DNA of 64,000 nucleotides. Origin: CAZEHO01 sp964511945 (GTDB lineage: Bacteria > Actinomycetota > Acidimicrobiia > Spongiisociales > UBA11373). Of this stretch, positions 8,109-16,434 are shown in pieces. A model generated the notes under the pieces. It was given only the letters and a program-made list of their open reading frames with translations, was not told the origin of the DNA and searched no databases. The DNA lies in assembly GCA_964511945.1 (NCBI GenBank), contig CAZEHO010000006.1, forward strand, positions 1 through 64,000, written 5' to 3'. The position numbers and the translations under genes are program-made. How positions within the stretch are numbered: position 1 is the stretch's first letter; each line of letters begins with the position of its first letter.

Positions 8109-9201
8109 AGTCGATCTGCTCCACCGGATACGGCGGAGTCATCGGCCGGGCGTAGCGCTCCAGGCGCGCTCGCGTGTCGTCGCGATAGCGCTTCAGGATG
8201 AGGTCGAGCGCCGGCGGGTAGTGGCGGTCGAAGATCGATAGATCCACATGACGGTTTGCCCGGATCATCGGGTGTCGCAACACCCGCCGGGGCAAGCGCA
8301 GCCCGAGACGTTCGGCCGATCCGAACGTCTCCACGTACGACGCCGCATGCATTGGATCGGTCTGGAGCACCTTGCGCCTCACCTCCCGGCTGAGCCGCAA
8401 GGCCCGTCCGAGCCGGGCGTCGGTCCGGAAGCAGTTGATGCAGGTCCGGCACGGCTCACCGGCCCCGCGCACGCACCCGAGAGCGACGTCCTCGAGCCCC
8501 TCCCGGACCATGATCTGCTGGGAGAGCGTGCCGTGGCACCCGGCGACAGCCCAGAACATGCCGAGCCCGATCGACGCCAGCCGCGGCGCCAGGGTTTGGC
8601 AGAGTCCGCTGTCTGCGAAGTCGCGCCACCGCATACCCTGTTCGAAGTAGCTGCCACACAGGTTGGTCCCGACCCCGACGCTGTCGAGGTCGAGATAGTC
8701 GCCCAGCAGCAGGAGGTGTGCCATCACGGCCATGTCCTCGCTGAATCCAAGGCGGTGTCCAAAATGGGTCCGGATCAGCTCGTGGTCGGATCGGACCCGG
8801 ATCACCGAACGTCCCCACCTCCGCTCCGCTTCGGTAAACATCCGGTGGGCATTGTGGTGGCGGAGCTGGGACGGGAAGTCGCGTTCGTGATACGCCAGTG
8901 CAGTGCTGGGTGGCATGACCAGCAACGCTGCGGTGGAGTCGGTCCCGCCCGAGTACGCCAGGCCGGGCCGGCTCCCGGGCGGCCGTGACGGCGTCCAGTC
9001 GGCCAGGGTCCCGTGGATCCATCTGCCGACCAGGAACGCCGAGGCGACCCGGACCAGATCGGGATGGGTGTCGGCCAGGGACCATCCATCCGGCATGTCG
9101 AAGTGGTGCCGATGGCCACCGGCATCGAGCCACAGGCGTTCGGCTTCTTGCGTCCAGCGCACTGCACCGCCGGCAAACTCCACCCCCATGACCGGCGACA
9201 C
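8062..9201 (-). CDS. PP-loop ATPase superfamily protein (DUF6395-like)
   Basis: A central AYSGGTDSTAALLV near residue 83 is the PP-loop (SGGxDS) of adenine nucleotide alpha-hydrolases, which adenylate a carboxyl or amide before substitution, as in QueC/ExsB and related enzymes. CRTCINCFRTD near residue 254 is a probable zinc or iron-sulfur site, as in QueC-like proteins. At 379 residues it is longer than QueC, with an extra N-terminal domain. Reaction unknown. An alternative start is Met5. Convergent with the upstream lipoprotein gene. Confidence 0.7.
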   Translation of the reverse strand: MSPVMGVEFAGGAVRWTQEAERLWLDAGGHRHHFDMPDGWSLADTHPDLVRVASAFLVGRWIHGTLADWTPSRPPGSRPGLAYSGGTDSTAALLVMPPSTALAYHERDFPSQLRHHNAHRMFTEAERRWGRSVIRVRSDHELIRTHFGHRLGFSEDMAVMAHLLLLGDYLDLDSVGVGTNLCGSYFEQGMRWRDFADSGLCQTLAPRLASIGLGMFWAVAGCHGTLSQQIMVREGLEDVALGCVRGAGEPCRTCINCFRTDARLGRALRLSREVRRKVLQTDPMHAASYVETFGSAERLGLRLPRRVLRHPMIRANRHVDLSIFDRHYPPALDLILKRYRDDTRARLERYARPMTPPYPVEQIDFTPVPVGSRRGSRRG

Positions 9202-9207
9202 TAGGGC

Positions 9208-9864
9208 TCAGTCGCGGGTGCTGCCGGGCTTGCCGTAGCTCTTGAACTTCTCCAGCACCCGGGCCATCTCATCGTTACCGAGGATCGGCGGGCCGCCGAG
9301 GGTGAGCGTGTAGTAGTACTCACGGGCGAGCGTCTCGACCTCCACCGCCAGCCACAGTGCCTTGGCGAGATCCGGGCCGGTGGCGATGCTGCCGTGGTGG
9401 GCGAGCAGACAGGCGGCCCGATCTTCCAGAGCTTCGAGCGCATTCTCGGACAATTCCTGAGTGCCGTATGTCGCGTAGCGGGCGCAGGGGATGGTGGTGC
9501 CGCCGGCGGCGCCGACCATGTAGTGGAGCGCCGGGATCTCGCGCTCCATGATTGCGATGGTCGTGGAGTACACCGGGTGGGCGTGAACGATCGCCCCGAT
9601 CTCCGGCTTCGCGTTGTAGATATCGAGGTGGAAGCGCCACTCGGAGGAGGGGTCGACCTCACCGTCGATCGTGCCGTCCCAGCGCATGAACACGATGTGT
9701 TCCGGCTCAGTCTCCCTGTAGGGAATGCCGGTCGGCGTGATCAGCATGCCGTCGCCGAAGCGAACGCTGGCATTTCCGGCCGTTCCCTGGTTGAGGCCGA
9801 CAGCGTTCATTTCGAGGCAGGTGGCGATGATCTGGCGCCGCAGCGTCAGCTCCTCGGGGGTCAT
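9208..9864 (-). CDS. fucA: Class II aldolase, L-fuculose-phosphate aldolase-like
   Basis: This class II aldolase/adducin family protein cleaves a ketose-1-phosphate to DHAP and an aldehyde using zinc. The visible active-site set is GTAGNASVR for phosphate binding near residue 27, SSEW with catalytic Glu75, HAHP with zinc ligands His94 and His96, and AHHGSI with the third His near 156. At 218 residues it has normal length. Its ATG overlaps the stop of the sugar kinase gene (ATGA), so the kinase supplies the phosphorylated ketose. The exact sugar (fuculose, ribulose or another) is not resolved. Confidence 0.85.
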   Translation of the reverse strand: MTPEELTLRRQIIATCLEMNAVGLNQGTAGNASVRFGDGMLITPTGIPYRETEPEHIVFMRWDGTIDGEVDPSSEWRFHLDIYNAKPEIGAIVHAHPVYSTTIAIMEREIPALHYMVGAAGGTTIPCARYATYGTQELSENALEALEDRAACLLAHHGSIATGPDLAKALWLAVEVETLAREYYYTLTLGGPPILGNDEMARVLEKFKSYGKPGSTRD

Positions 9865-11423
9865 TCGGGGTCACTCCCGGCGGATGGACTGTTGAGCATG
9901 CGCCACACCGGACGGGTCACCTCGTGTCCTGCCCGGTAGGCGGGATACCGCTGATCGGCCGCGACCATGAGCTGCGGCTCGGGCTCCTCGGCATCGCCGA
10001 GATACGGTTCCACCCACGAATCGAGACCGGCGACCACGGATTCCGTGATCCCGACCGACGCTGCGGCCACCAGAGCAGTCCCGGCCGCTCCGGTTTCGCC
10101 GCGGGTCACCACTCGAACCGGCGCACCGACCGCGGCGGCCAGAAGGCGGCGCATCAGACGACTGCGGGCGGCACCCCCGGTGAGGTGGATCTCCGACGGA
10201 TCCAGGGCATGAGCGCGGTAGCAATCGCGGGCGGCGAAGGAGATGCCCTCGTAGACGGCCCGGGCCAGGGTCCCGAGCCCGGACCGCTCCGTGAGTCCGA
10301 GCACCTGGGCACGGGCGGCGGGATCCACGAACGGGCCCCGTTCCCCTTCGGCGATGTAGGGGTGGAACACCACGGTGTCGGACGTCGTCGCCGCCGCTGT
10401 CGCCTCGAGGCGCTCCAGGATGGCGGCACGATCAGCGGAGGCCCCGGCGAGTTCGATCGACTCCGACACGATCCCGACCAGCCAGTCGATATTGAGGGTG
10501 GCGGCCATGTGCGAGATGAAGGCGCACCAGGTGCCGGGAACCGGGAAGGGGATCGTGTAGCCCACCTGTTCTGGAGCCAGCACGACATCGTCGGCGCTGC
10601 GGTAGAGGCGGAAATGGTTGCCGGCGCTGCCGAGGATCGAGACACCCACCGATGCGTTCGGTTCGTAGAGACCGGATCCCAGTGCACTGGCGACCGCGTC
10701 GATCGGTCCGAGTACGACCGGCGTTCCGGGGCGGAGTCCGGTGGCGGCTGCGGCGTCGTCGGTAAGCGGATCGTGCTCGACGGTCCCGTCGACAATCTCG
10801 GGGCGGAGATGCCCGACGTCCGCGAGCCCGAGCACTTCGAGAACATCGTCCGAGTACGCCCGGGTCCGGTAGTCGCCGAAGGTGAGCACGCCTTCGGTCG
10901 GGTCGGTGGCGGGGCGACCCGTACAGCTCAGATACAGCCAGTCTTTGGGGTGGAGGACCGCCGTCGCTCGTTCGACGCGCTCCGGGCGGTGGTCCCGGAG
11001 CCAGGCCAGTTGCGCCGATTGCAGGCACGGGTTGAGCGCGGTGCCCGTGATGTTGTGGAGCGCCGGACCGGCCTCCGAGGTTCTCCAGCGCTCGACGATC
11101 GACCCGGCTCGCGAATCCAGCCAGGTCAGGCCTGCGCCGACCGGCTGTCCTTCCCCGTCGACGAGCCATGCCCCATCGCCGTGAGCGGTGATGCCAACCC
11201 CCGCGGTTCGGGCGGCGAGATCGGGGACGTCCTCGGCGAGGCTCCGCAGCGCCGCTGCAACGGCTTCCCAGGTCTGGATGGGGTCTTGCTCGGCGCCCCC
11301 GTCGGGGAGGCGACTGATCACGCTCGGGGCCGACGCAACGGCGATCTGGGTGCCGTCGGGGGTGAACGCGACGGCCTTGATGACCGAAGTGCCGGCGTCG
11401 ATCCCGATGAGGAGGTCGTCCAT
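9861..11423 (-). CDS. FGGY-family carbohydrate kinase
   Basis: FGGY kinases phosphorylate sugars or polyols with ATP. The N-terminus has LLIGIDAGTSVIKAVAF, the phosphate-1 motif. Residue Asp near WLDSRAG is the likely substrate or catalytic region, and HLTGGAARSRLMRRLLA near residue 420 is the adenosine motif. Length is 520 residues. The ATG at 11423 directly precedes the conserved N-terminus; a longer frame to 11528 has no homology. It forms a translationally coupled pair with the class II aldolase. It resembles xylulose/L-xylulose or erythritol kinases, but the substrate is unassigned. Confidence 0.85.
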   Translation of the reverse strand: MDDLLIGIDAGTSVIKAVAFTPDGTQIAVASAPSVISRLPDGGAEQDPIQTWEAVAAALRSLAEDVPDLAARTAGVGITAHGDGAWLVDGEGQPVGAGLTWLDSRAGSIVERWRTSEAGPALHNITGTALNPCLQSAQLAWLRDHRPERVERATAVLHPKDWLYLSCTGRPATDPTEGVLTFGDYRTRAYSDDVLEVLGLADVGHLRPEIVDGTVEHDPLTDDAAAATGLRPGTPVVLGPIDAVASALGSGLYEPNASVGVSILGSAGNHFRLYRSADDVVLAPEQVGYTIPFPVPGTWCAFISHMAATLNIDWLVGIVSESIELAGASADRAAILERLEATAAATTSDTVVFHPYIAEGERGPFVDPAARAQVLGLTERSGLGTLARAVYEGISFAARDCYRAHALDPSEIHLTGGAARSRLMRRLLAAAVGAPVRVVTRGETGAAGTALVAAASVGITESVVAGLDSWVEPYLGDAEEPEPQLMVAADQRYPAYRAGHEVTRPVWRMLNSPSAGSDPE

Positions 11424-11510
11424 CGGCGCCCACCCTAGATCGAGTCGGAGGGAGCCCGGGTCTGGCGGTGCAGTTGCTGCGGGGCGGCAACTGCGTAGCC
11501 TGGGTGCGCA

Positions 11511-12365
11511 ATGGGTCGTGATCCCCACCGCCGTCGTTCCACCTCGCCGAGCGGGGAACTCGTCCGGCGCGCCAAGGAGCAGCTGGATCAGGCGGGATCG
11601 GGTGCACAGTCGGTTCTCGAGGAGGCCCGCCAGATGCTGGAGCGCCAGGCCGTCGAGGCCAAGGCGCGGACACCCATGCCCGGGCTTCCGGAAGACCTCG
11701 AGGAGTACTCACTGCCGGTTCCGGTGCAGGTGGACGAGGCGGGACCGGTGATGCGGACGCCGCAACCGTCGCAGCGGGTCCCCACCCGCCGCCAGCCATC
11801 GCGTCAGCCACATCCGGGACAGCAGACGGGAGGGCCGGTCGCCGCTCGTCGCGGCAGCCTGGTGGCCGCCCTGTTCGGGGTAGCGTTTGCGATTCTCGGG
11901 GTCGCCCTCGTGCTCGGCCTCTTCGTTGCCTCCGAGGTCGATGACGGAGGCGAGATCATCGAGGAACCGGCGACCACGATCGTCTTCGAAGAGGAAGTCG
12001 TCGAGATCCCGCTGATCATCGAAGTGATCAACCGGGATGGCTTCTACCTGTCACCCGGCATCATCGATCCGCGCAACGAGGTCGGTGAAGCCGTGCAGCG
12101 GGCACAGGCGAACGGCGTCGGATTTGCCGCCGTCGTCCTGGTCGAGGATTGGCCCGAGCCGAGCGCCATCGCTGGTGAGATCGAATCATCGGTCGGGCAG
12201 GAAACTGTCCTGGTGCTGACCGCGACCCAGGCCGGGATCAGCAGTTCGGTCTACGACTCCGACGTGATGAATGCGGCGCTGAACGCCGGCTCGGAGGCCT
12301 TCGCCGAAGGCGGCGATCCGGCCTACGTTCGCGCAGTTGTCGATCTGCTGATCGCAGTGGGGTAG
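11511..12365 (+). CDS. Single-span membrane protein with TPM/Rv1476-like extracytoplasmic domain
   Basis: The 284-residue protein has a basic, Pro/Gln-rich cytoplasmic N-terminus, including a short predicted coiled coil at about residues 18-50. One membrane helix lies at about residues 117-143, followed by an acidic linker. The outer domain has RDGFYLSPGIID, NEVGEAVQRAQANGVGF and ETVLVLTATQAGISSS. That pattern resembles the small actinobacterial domain of Rv1476-type (DUF6676) proteins. Role unknown; no operon partner. Confidence 0.65.
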   Translation: MGRDPHRRRSTSPSGELVRRAKEQLDQAGSGAQSVLEEARQMLERQAVEAKARTPMPGLPEDLEEYSLPVPVQVDEAGPVMRTPQPSQRVPTRRQPSRQPHPGQQTGGPVAARRGSLVAALFGVAFAILGVALVLGLFVASEVDDGGEIIEEPATTIVFEEEVVEIPLIIEVINRDGFYLSPGIIDPRNEVGEAVQRAQANGVGFAAVVLVEDWPEPSAIAGEIESSVGQETVLVLTATQAGISSSVYDSDVMNAALNAGSEAFAEGGDPAYVRAVVDLLIAVG

Positions 12366-12422
12366 GCCCGGCGGGCGCGCAGAAGGGTGGCACCGCAGTA
12401 CCACCCCCTCCCGCAGATTGGC

Positions 12423-12605
12423 TCAGGCGTCCTTGATCTCGCCGTTGTAGACGCCGCTCATGAGCTTCTCGAGTGTGTTCCGAGCGGAGGTCTTGGACGA
12501 GTAGCCCTGGCCGCCATCCGTGGCCACGACCTGCCCGTTCGATGCCCGCACTCGGAACGCCCACTTCCCGTCTTTGCGTTTGAGCAGCTCACCGCTGCCA
12601 GCCAC
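12423..12605 (-). CDS. YegP-like DUF1508 protein
   Basis: This 60-residue protein matches one repeat of the YegP/DUF1508 family: FELLKR-like start (GELLKRKDGKWAFRVRA) followed by NGQVVATDGGQGYSSKTSAR. DUF1508 units form small beta-rich folds of unknown function. Its length and simple architecture are typical of single-repeat members. Confidence 0.85.
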   Translation of the reverse strand: MAGSGELLKRKDGKWAFRVRASNGQVVATDGGQGYSSKTSARNTLEKLMSGVYNGEIKDA

Positions 12606-12661
12606 ATGTCCCCCGTGTGTCGACTGCGAACCACCCTACGTGGTGCGGTGAAGCAGTGTTT

Positions 12662-13975
12662 CTATCCGCGGTCGGCGCAGCCGTCGGCGCCGGCACTGAT
12701 CGAGAGCACCCGGAGAACTTCAGTGCCGTCGGGATCCTCGGGCGGCACCTCGATCTCCACGTTCATGGCCCCGGCGAACATCGCGGTGCCCAGGTCCTCC
12801 TCGATCCAATCCGGTTGGCCGTAGGCGGCAATGAACTGGTCGATCGTGGAACCGATGGTGATCCGCTCCACCGTGGCCAGGCCACGGGCTCCGGAATCCA
12901 CGAACGCCGGATCCTCGCTGAAGTAGGTGTACTGGGCGAACTGGCGCTCACCGGTCTCGACGTCGCTGAAGTCCACTTCGAGCACCGCGACCGGGCCGCC
13001 CGGCTCTGCCGGTTGGGCGTCTTCGTCGTCGGGATCGGGTTCCGGGACCGGAACCGGTTCCTGGATCAGCCAGGTCACATGGCGATTCGCCCCGCTGCAG
13101 GCGGGGCGGTCGGGGTCGGCCCCGACGATCCAGCCGCTGTCGCCGGTCGGCTCGCCGAGCACGAAGGAGAGCACCTCGATGGTGGTGTCCGGATCTTCCG
13201 CGAAGTCGGCCACGCCGAGGCCTCCCGGCGCCAGGCGCATCGGGCCCCAATCGATGGCGACGGTCGGCGGGGGCGGTAGTTCGAGGCTCATCCAGTAGGA
13301 GGTGTCGCCGCCGTTGGTGACCACGGTGATCCGATAATTCTGTGTCGTCGGCAGGGTGCCGGTCCAATTGCTCGGGTCGTCGGTGCTCTTGACCTCTGTG
13401 CCGTCGACACCGGTGACGGTGTAGGAGACATTGCCCTCGACGATGAACACGGTGAGCGACTGCCCCTCGGTGCCGCTCACCACGAAGATCTCGTCGTCAC
13501 CTTCAGTCACGTTGCCGGCGACGCCGATGGTGGTGGCGCCATCCTCGAAGACGACGGCTCGTTCCTGGCTGCAGGCCCGCGCCAGTGAGGCGAACAGCCA
13601 CAGGTCGGGGTCTCCGGTGGGAATCCGGCGCCGCTCCGCCTGGGCGATGGCGACGGCGTCGGCGGTGATCGGCCCGAATACCCCGTCCACGGTGACCTGG
13701 GGCCCGTCCGGCCACAGCGTCTCGTGCCCGGTGCACACCAGATAGAACTGCAGGGCGAACACGTACTCGCTGTCGTCGCCGATCGTGAGGAACGGGTTCC
13801 CGTTCGGCTCCAGTTCCACCAGGCTGCCGGGAAGCGTGGTCGTCGTGCTCGTGGTCGAGCTGGTGGTGGTGACGGCTTCGGTGGTGGTCGTGGTGGCGGC
13901 GTCGTCACCCGAGCAGGCGGCGACCAGCAGAGCTCCGAGAGCCAGCAGTGAGGCGCGGCGCGTCACTCGAGCCAT
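12662..13975 (-). CDS. Lipoprotein with peptidoglycan-binding-like domain
   Basis: This 437-residue exported protein has a lipobox ALLVAACSG near residues 15-22 and a Thr/Ser linker. It then has a segment with VTVDGVFGPITADAV near residue 96 that matches PG_binding_1-type peptidoglycan-binding repeats. Further beta-rich regions and an acidic Pro-rich spacer (EPVPVPEPDPDDED) follow. It probably sits on the cell surface bound to the wall. No catalytic motif is seen. Confidence 0.72.
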   Translation of the reverse strand: MARVTRRASLLALGALLVAACSGDDAATTTTTEAVTTTSSTTSTTTTLPGSLVELEPNGNPFLTIGDDSEYVFALQFYLVCTGHETLWPDGPQVTVDGVFGPITADAVAIAQAERRRIPTGDPDLWLFASLARACSQERAVVFEDGATTIGVAGNVTEGDDEIFVVSGTEGQSLTVFIVEGNVSYTVTGVDGTEVKSTDDPSNWTGTLPTTQNYRITVVTNGGDTSYWMSLELPPPPTVAIDWGPMRLAPGGLGVADFAEDPDTTIEVLSFVLGEPTGDSGWIVGADPDRPACSGANRHVTWLIQEPVPVPEPDPDDEDAQPAEPGGPVAVLEVDFSDVETGERQFAQYTYFSEDPAFVDSGARGLATVERITIGSTIDQFIAAYGQPDWIEEDLGTAMFAGAMNVEIEVPPEDPDGTEVLRVLSISAGADGCADRG

Positions 13976-14045
13976 GGAAGGAGGCTACTCGGGGTGCCGG
14001 CAGTTCGGTGCGATCCGCGTTCAGCCGCTCAGCAGGCCGGCTCTA

Positions 14046-14738
14046 TCACCGTCCGGCGACGCGCTCCACCCGGCTGCGATCGATCAGCCTGATCGATCGG
14101 TATCCGGTTTCCACGATGCCCTGGGAGCGAAGTGCCCCGAGTGCCTCGTTCACCGATTGCCGGCTGGTGCCGAGCAAGGTCGCGATCGCAGACTGCGAGA
14201 GGTTGACTTGGCCGCGGTCGTCCGCTTCATCGAGCACCAAATCGGCAACCTGCTCCAGCACCGTTCGGTGGAGCAGCCGCAGTACTCGCCGCTGGGTGTC
14301 TTCGAGCTGGCTGAGACCTGCGACCAGCCAGCGGAGCGCGATAACCGGGCGCTGCACCAGCAACGGGAGCAGCTTGGTGCGATCCAATCGCAGGGCCGAC
14401 ACCGAGTCCACGGCCCTCGCCGAGGAGTGATACGGATTGCCCTGGAACATGGCGATGTCGCCGATCACTCCGCCGGGACCCACCCGGGTCACGACGCGGC
14501 TATCGGCACGATCCCCCCGGTAGAGTTCCACGCTGCCCTTGTGGATGACGAAGGCGGCTTTCGACTCGGTTCCCTGGCGGAACAGGTGCGTTCCGGGGTA
14601 CTTGGTGATGTACCCACCGGCTGCGGCGATCGCATCGAGATCGTCCGGGGTGAGCATCAGATAGTCGGTTCGCCCAAAGCTGCGTGCCAGCCAGGCGTGA
14701 TGCTGAGCGTCGGCGGGGTCGGCTGATCGTGTCGTCAT
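14046..14738 (-). CDS. Crp/Fnr-family transcriptional regulator
   Basis: The 230-residue regulator has an N-terminal cyclic-nucleotide-binding-like domain (GTHLFRQGTESKAAFVIHKG, GGVIGDIAMF) and a C-terminal winged helix with the recognition helix in LLGTSRQSVNEALGALRSQG. It has no cysteines in the sensor domain, so it is not an oxygen-sensing Fnr with an iron-sulfur cluster. The ligand may be cAMP or another small molecule. The ATG at 14738 is preferred; upstream extension has no homology. It is divergent from the DUF3179 selenoprotein candidate, with 110 bp between them. Confidence 0.85.
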   Translation of the reverse strand: MTTRSADPADAQHHAWLARSFGRTDYLMLTPDDLDAIAAAGGYITKYPGTHLFRQGTESKAAFVIHKGSVELYRGDRADSRVVTRVGPGGVIGDIAMFQGNPYHSSARAVDSVSALRLDRTKLLPLLVQRPVIALRWLVAGLSQLEDTQRRVLRLLHRTVLEQVADLVLDEADDRGQVNLSQSAIATLLGTSRQSVNEALGALRSQGIVETGYRSIRLIDRSRVERVAGR

Positions 14739-14754
14739 TGGGTCAATCAACCCA
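14739..14754. promoter_or_regulatory. Inverted repeat just upstream of the Crp/Fnr start
   Basis: TGGGT-CAATCA-ACCCA is an inverted repeat with 5-bp arms and a 6-base spacer, ending at the start codon of the regulator. Crp/Fnr proteins bind such dyads, so autoregulation is plausible. The arms do not match the classical TGTGA or TTGAT consensus. Confidence 0.3.
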
Positions 14755-14848
14755 TCGGGACGTGCCGGGATTCCCGCAACATGGTCGGCAAATTGGCATT
14801 GCGGCCCGGACCGGGAACAGGGATCGGGGCCCGTCACGTTCCACCGGT

Positions 14849-15868
14849 ATGAAGCGATGGCCGATCATCGGAGCGCTGTCCTTGATCGCGGTCGGCGCCG
14901 GGTTGTTTGCGCTGATCTCCGGCCCCGGCGACACGGCGGCCGAGCCGACCCGTGCACTCGAAATCGGCGATGTGTACGACCCGGTCCGGGCCGGTGAGCC
15001 GATCCCGGATGACTTCCACCAGTTGCTGAGCCGCGATGCGATCCGCCCCATCTACGATCCGCAGTTCGTGGCCACCGACGAGTCGGTCTGGACGGAGACC
15101 ACGATCGTCATCGGAGTCGAAGTGAACGGTGATGCTCGTGCCTACAGCGTGGCCCTCTTGGGGCGCCGCGAGATGGTGAACGACACCATCGGTGGGGAAC
15201 CGCTACTCGTCACCTGGTGACCGCTCTGCGGGACGGCGATGGTCCATCGCCGAGAGATCGACGGGAGAGCTGTGCTCTTCGGCAACCATGGAGCACTGTT
15301 CGGGAACGCCATGACCTGGTGGGACCACGAGACCGGCAGCGTGTGGAGCCAGCCGCTCGGCGAGGCAATCATGGGTCCGCTGACCGGCGAGACGCTCGAA
15401 CTGGTTCCCTCCTCGCTCACCACGTGGGGTGCCTGGCGGGAAGCGCATCCCCAGACGTTCGCGCAGGATGTCCGGCCCGGCGGCGTATCGCTCAATCTGG
15501 CGAACGTCTCGATCGTGGTCGACTTCGGTGAGGAGGTTGCGGCCTATTCGGCCATCGTGCTGCGCCGTGACGGCCCGGCCAACGACGTGGTCGCCGGAAC
15601 CGAGATCGTGGTGCTGACCGATCCCGCCGATCCCGACCGGTGGGCGGTGTTCTCCCGGCGACTCGACGACATGGTCGTGACCCTGGTGGACCGCGACGGG
15701 GTGATCGTGGATCTCGAGACCGGCAGCGAGTGGGATCCGGTGCGCGGTGTCGCCCGCAGCGGGCCCCTGAAGGGGGAGGTTCTCGGTGTGCTTCCGGGAT
15801 TCACCGCCTTCCAACGCGACATCCCCACCTTTTGGCCGGAAGCCAGGATGTGGGGAGTCGATGGTTAG
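14849..15868 (+). CDS. DUF3179 protein with in-frame UGA, candidate selenoprotein
   Basis: The reading frame from ATG 14849 (signal anchor at about residues 4-21) runs to 15217, meets TGA at 15218-15220, and continues in the same frame to 15868, 339 residues in all. Flanking the TGA, the protein reads EPLLVTW, then PLCGTAMVHR. In DUF3179 proteins this site is VT(W/Y)CPLC, so UGA replaces the first Cys of the CxxC pair (residue 124; Cys127 remains). The downstream half retains the family pattern WWDHETGSVWSQ, GPLTGETLELVP and a final FWPEARMWGV. A SECIS-like hairpin follows the UGA. The alternatives are a nonsense mutation or a sequencing error. DUF3179 function is unknown; a UxxC pair suggests thiol-redox chemistry outside the membrane. 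Confidence 0.75.
15218..15251 (+). promoter_or_regulatory. Bacterial SECIS-like hairpin at in-frame UGA
   Basis: After UGA (15218-15220) come 14 bases, then stem GGCGAT (15235-15240), loop GGTCC (15241-15245) and stem ATCGCC (15246-15251). The apical loop starts 20 bases after the UGA. Its GGUC resembles the E. coli fdhF SECIS loop (AGGUCU). Known bacterial SECIS elements have a small apical loop with a G in the first bases, about 16-37 bases from UGA, which this satisfies. Confidence 0.65.
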
Positions 15869-16383
15869 GCGCGCTGATCGGGGGGTTTGAGCCAGGGCCG
15901 GGTGCGGTTGGTGTGGATGAGGTGTGGTACCGCGATACCCACGACCGAGCCGAGCGCCGCAGCCGCGAGGAACTGCCGGGGGCTGTCGATGCTGAGGCCG
16001 AGCCAATCATTTACATCTCCGGCGGCCCAGGCGAACACGAATAGCGCCAGGCCCGCCAACCAGGACAGGCCCACGAGACAGCCGTGTGGAGGTGCCGGGC
16101 CGTCCTCCGGTGGTTGGCCGCCACGGTCCGGAGCCACGGTGCTCGCAGTGGGAATCCAGCCGAATCGCCTGCGGCCGTCGGCCACCAGGACCCAGTCACC
16201 GTCGGTGCGCTGCATCCGGAGACGATCCCCGGCCTCGGCGTAGCCGATCGGGGTGTGGGTCTTCCCATCCACAACGGAGGTGCGCTCTGAGACACGGACC
16301 CAGCGTGAAGACGCCACTCGTGCCCCTTCGTGCCGCAGCGCCACTGTAGGGGTCCGGATCATCCCAAGACGCGACAACCCCAC
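15865..16383 (-). CDS. Membrane protein with N-terminal SH3-like segment
   Basis: This 172-residue protein has an N-terminal stretch (IGYAEAGDRLRMQRTDGDW, then RFGWIP) resembling bacterial SH3-type domains. Two membrane helices follow at about residues 103-122 and 138-155. Function unknown. The first ATG at 16383 lies inside the terminator hairpin of the sigma gene; the ATG at 16362 is a good alternative start. Its stop region overlaps the end of the convergent DUF3179 gene by 4 bp. Confidence 0.6.
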   Translation of the reverse strand: MGLSRLGMIRTPTVALRHEGARVASSRWVRVSERTSVVDGKTHTPIGYAEAGDRLRMQRTDGDWVLVADGRRRFGWIPTASTVAPDRGGQPPEDGPAPPHGCLVGLSWLAGLALFVFAWAAGDVNDWLGLSIDSPRQFLAAAALGSVVGIAVPHLIHTNRTRPWLKPPDQRA

Positions 16384-16409
16384 GTTCCGGCCGGAGCCGG
16401 GACGTGGGG
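16378..16409 (-). terminator. Hairpin downstream of the sigma factor gene
   Basis: CCCCACGT-T-CCGGC / GCCGG-G-ACGTGGGG forms a stem of about 14 bp with a 4-base loop, 25 bases after the sigma factor stop. Only a weak T-run follows on the minus strand, but position and strength favour an intrinsic terminator. Confidence 0.65.
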
Positions 16410-16434
16410 GAATCGAAGGTTGAGGGCCGGTTGC

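Noticed and set aside
15239..15868. A separate gene starting at ATG 15239
   Set aside because: It is in the same frame as 14849-15220 and is the second half of one DUF3179 protein. Its upstream PLCGTA is family-conserved, so splitting the gene loses homology.
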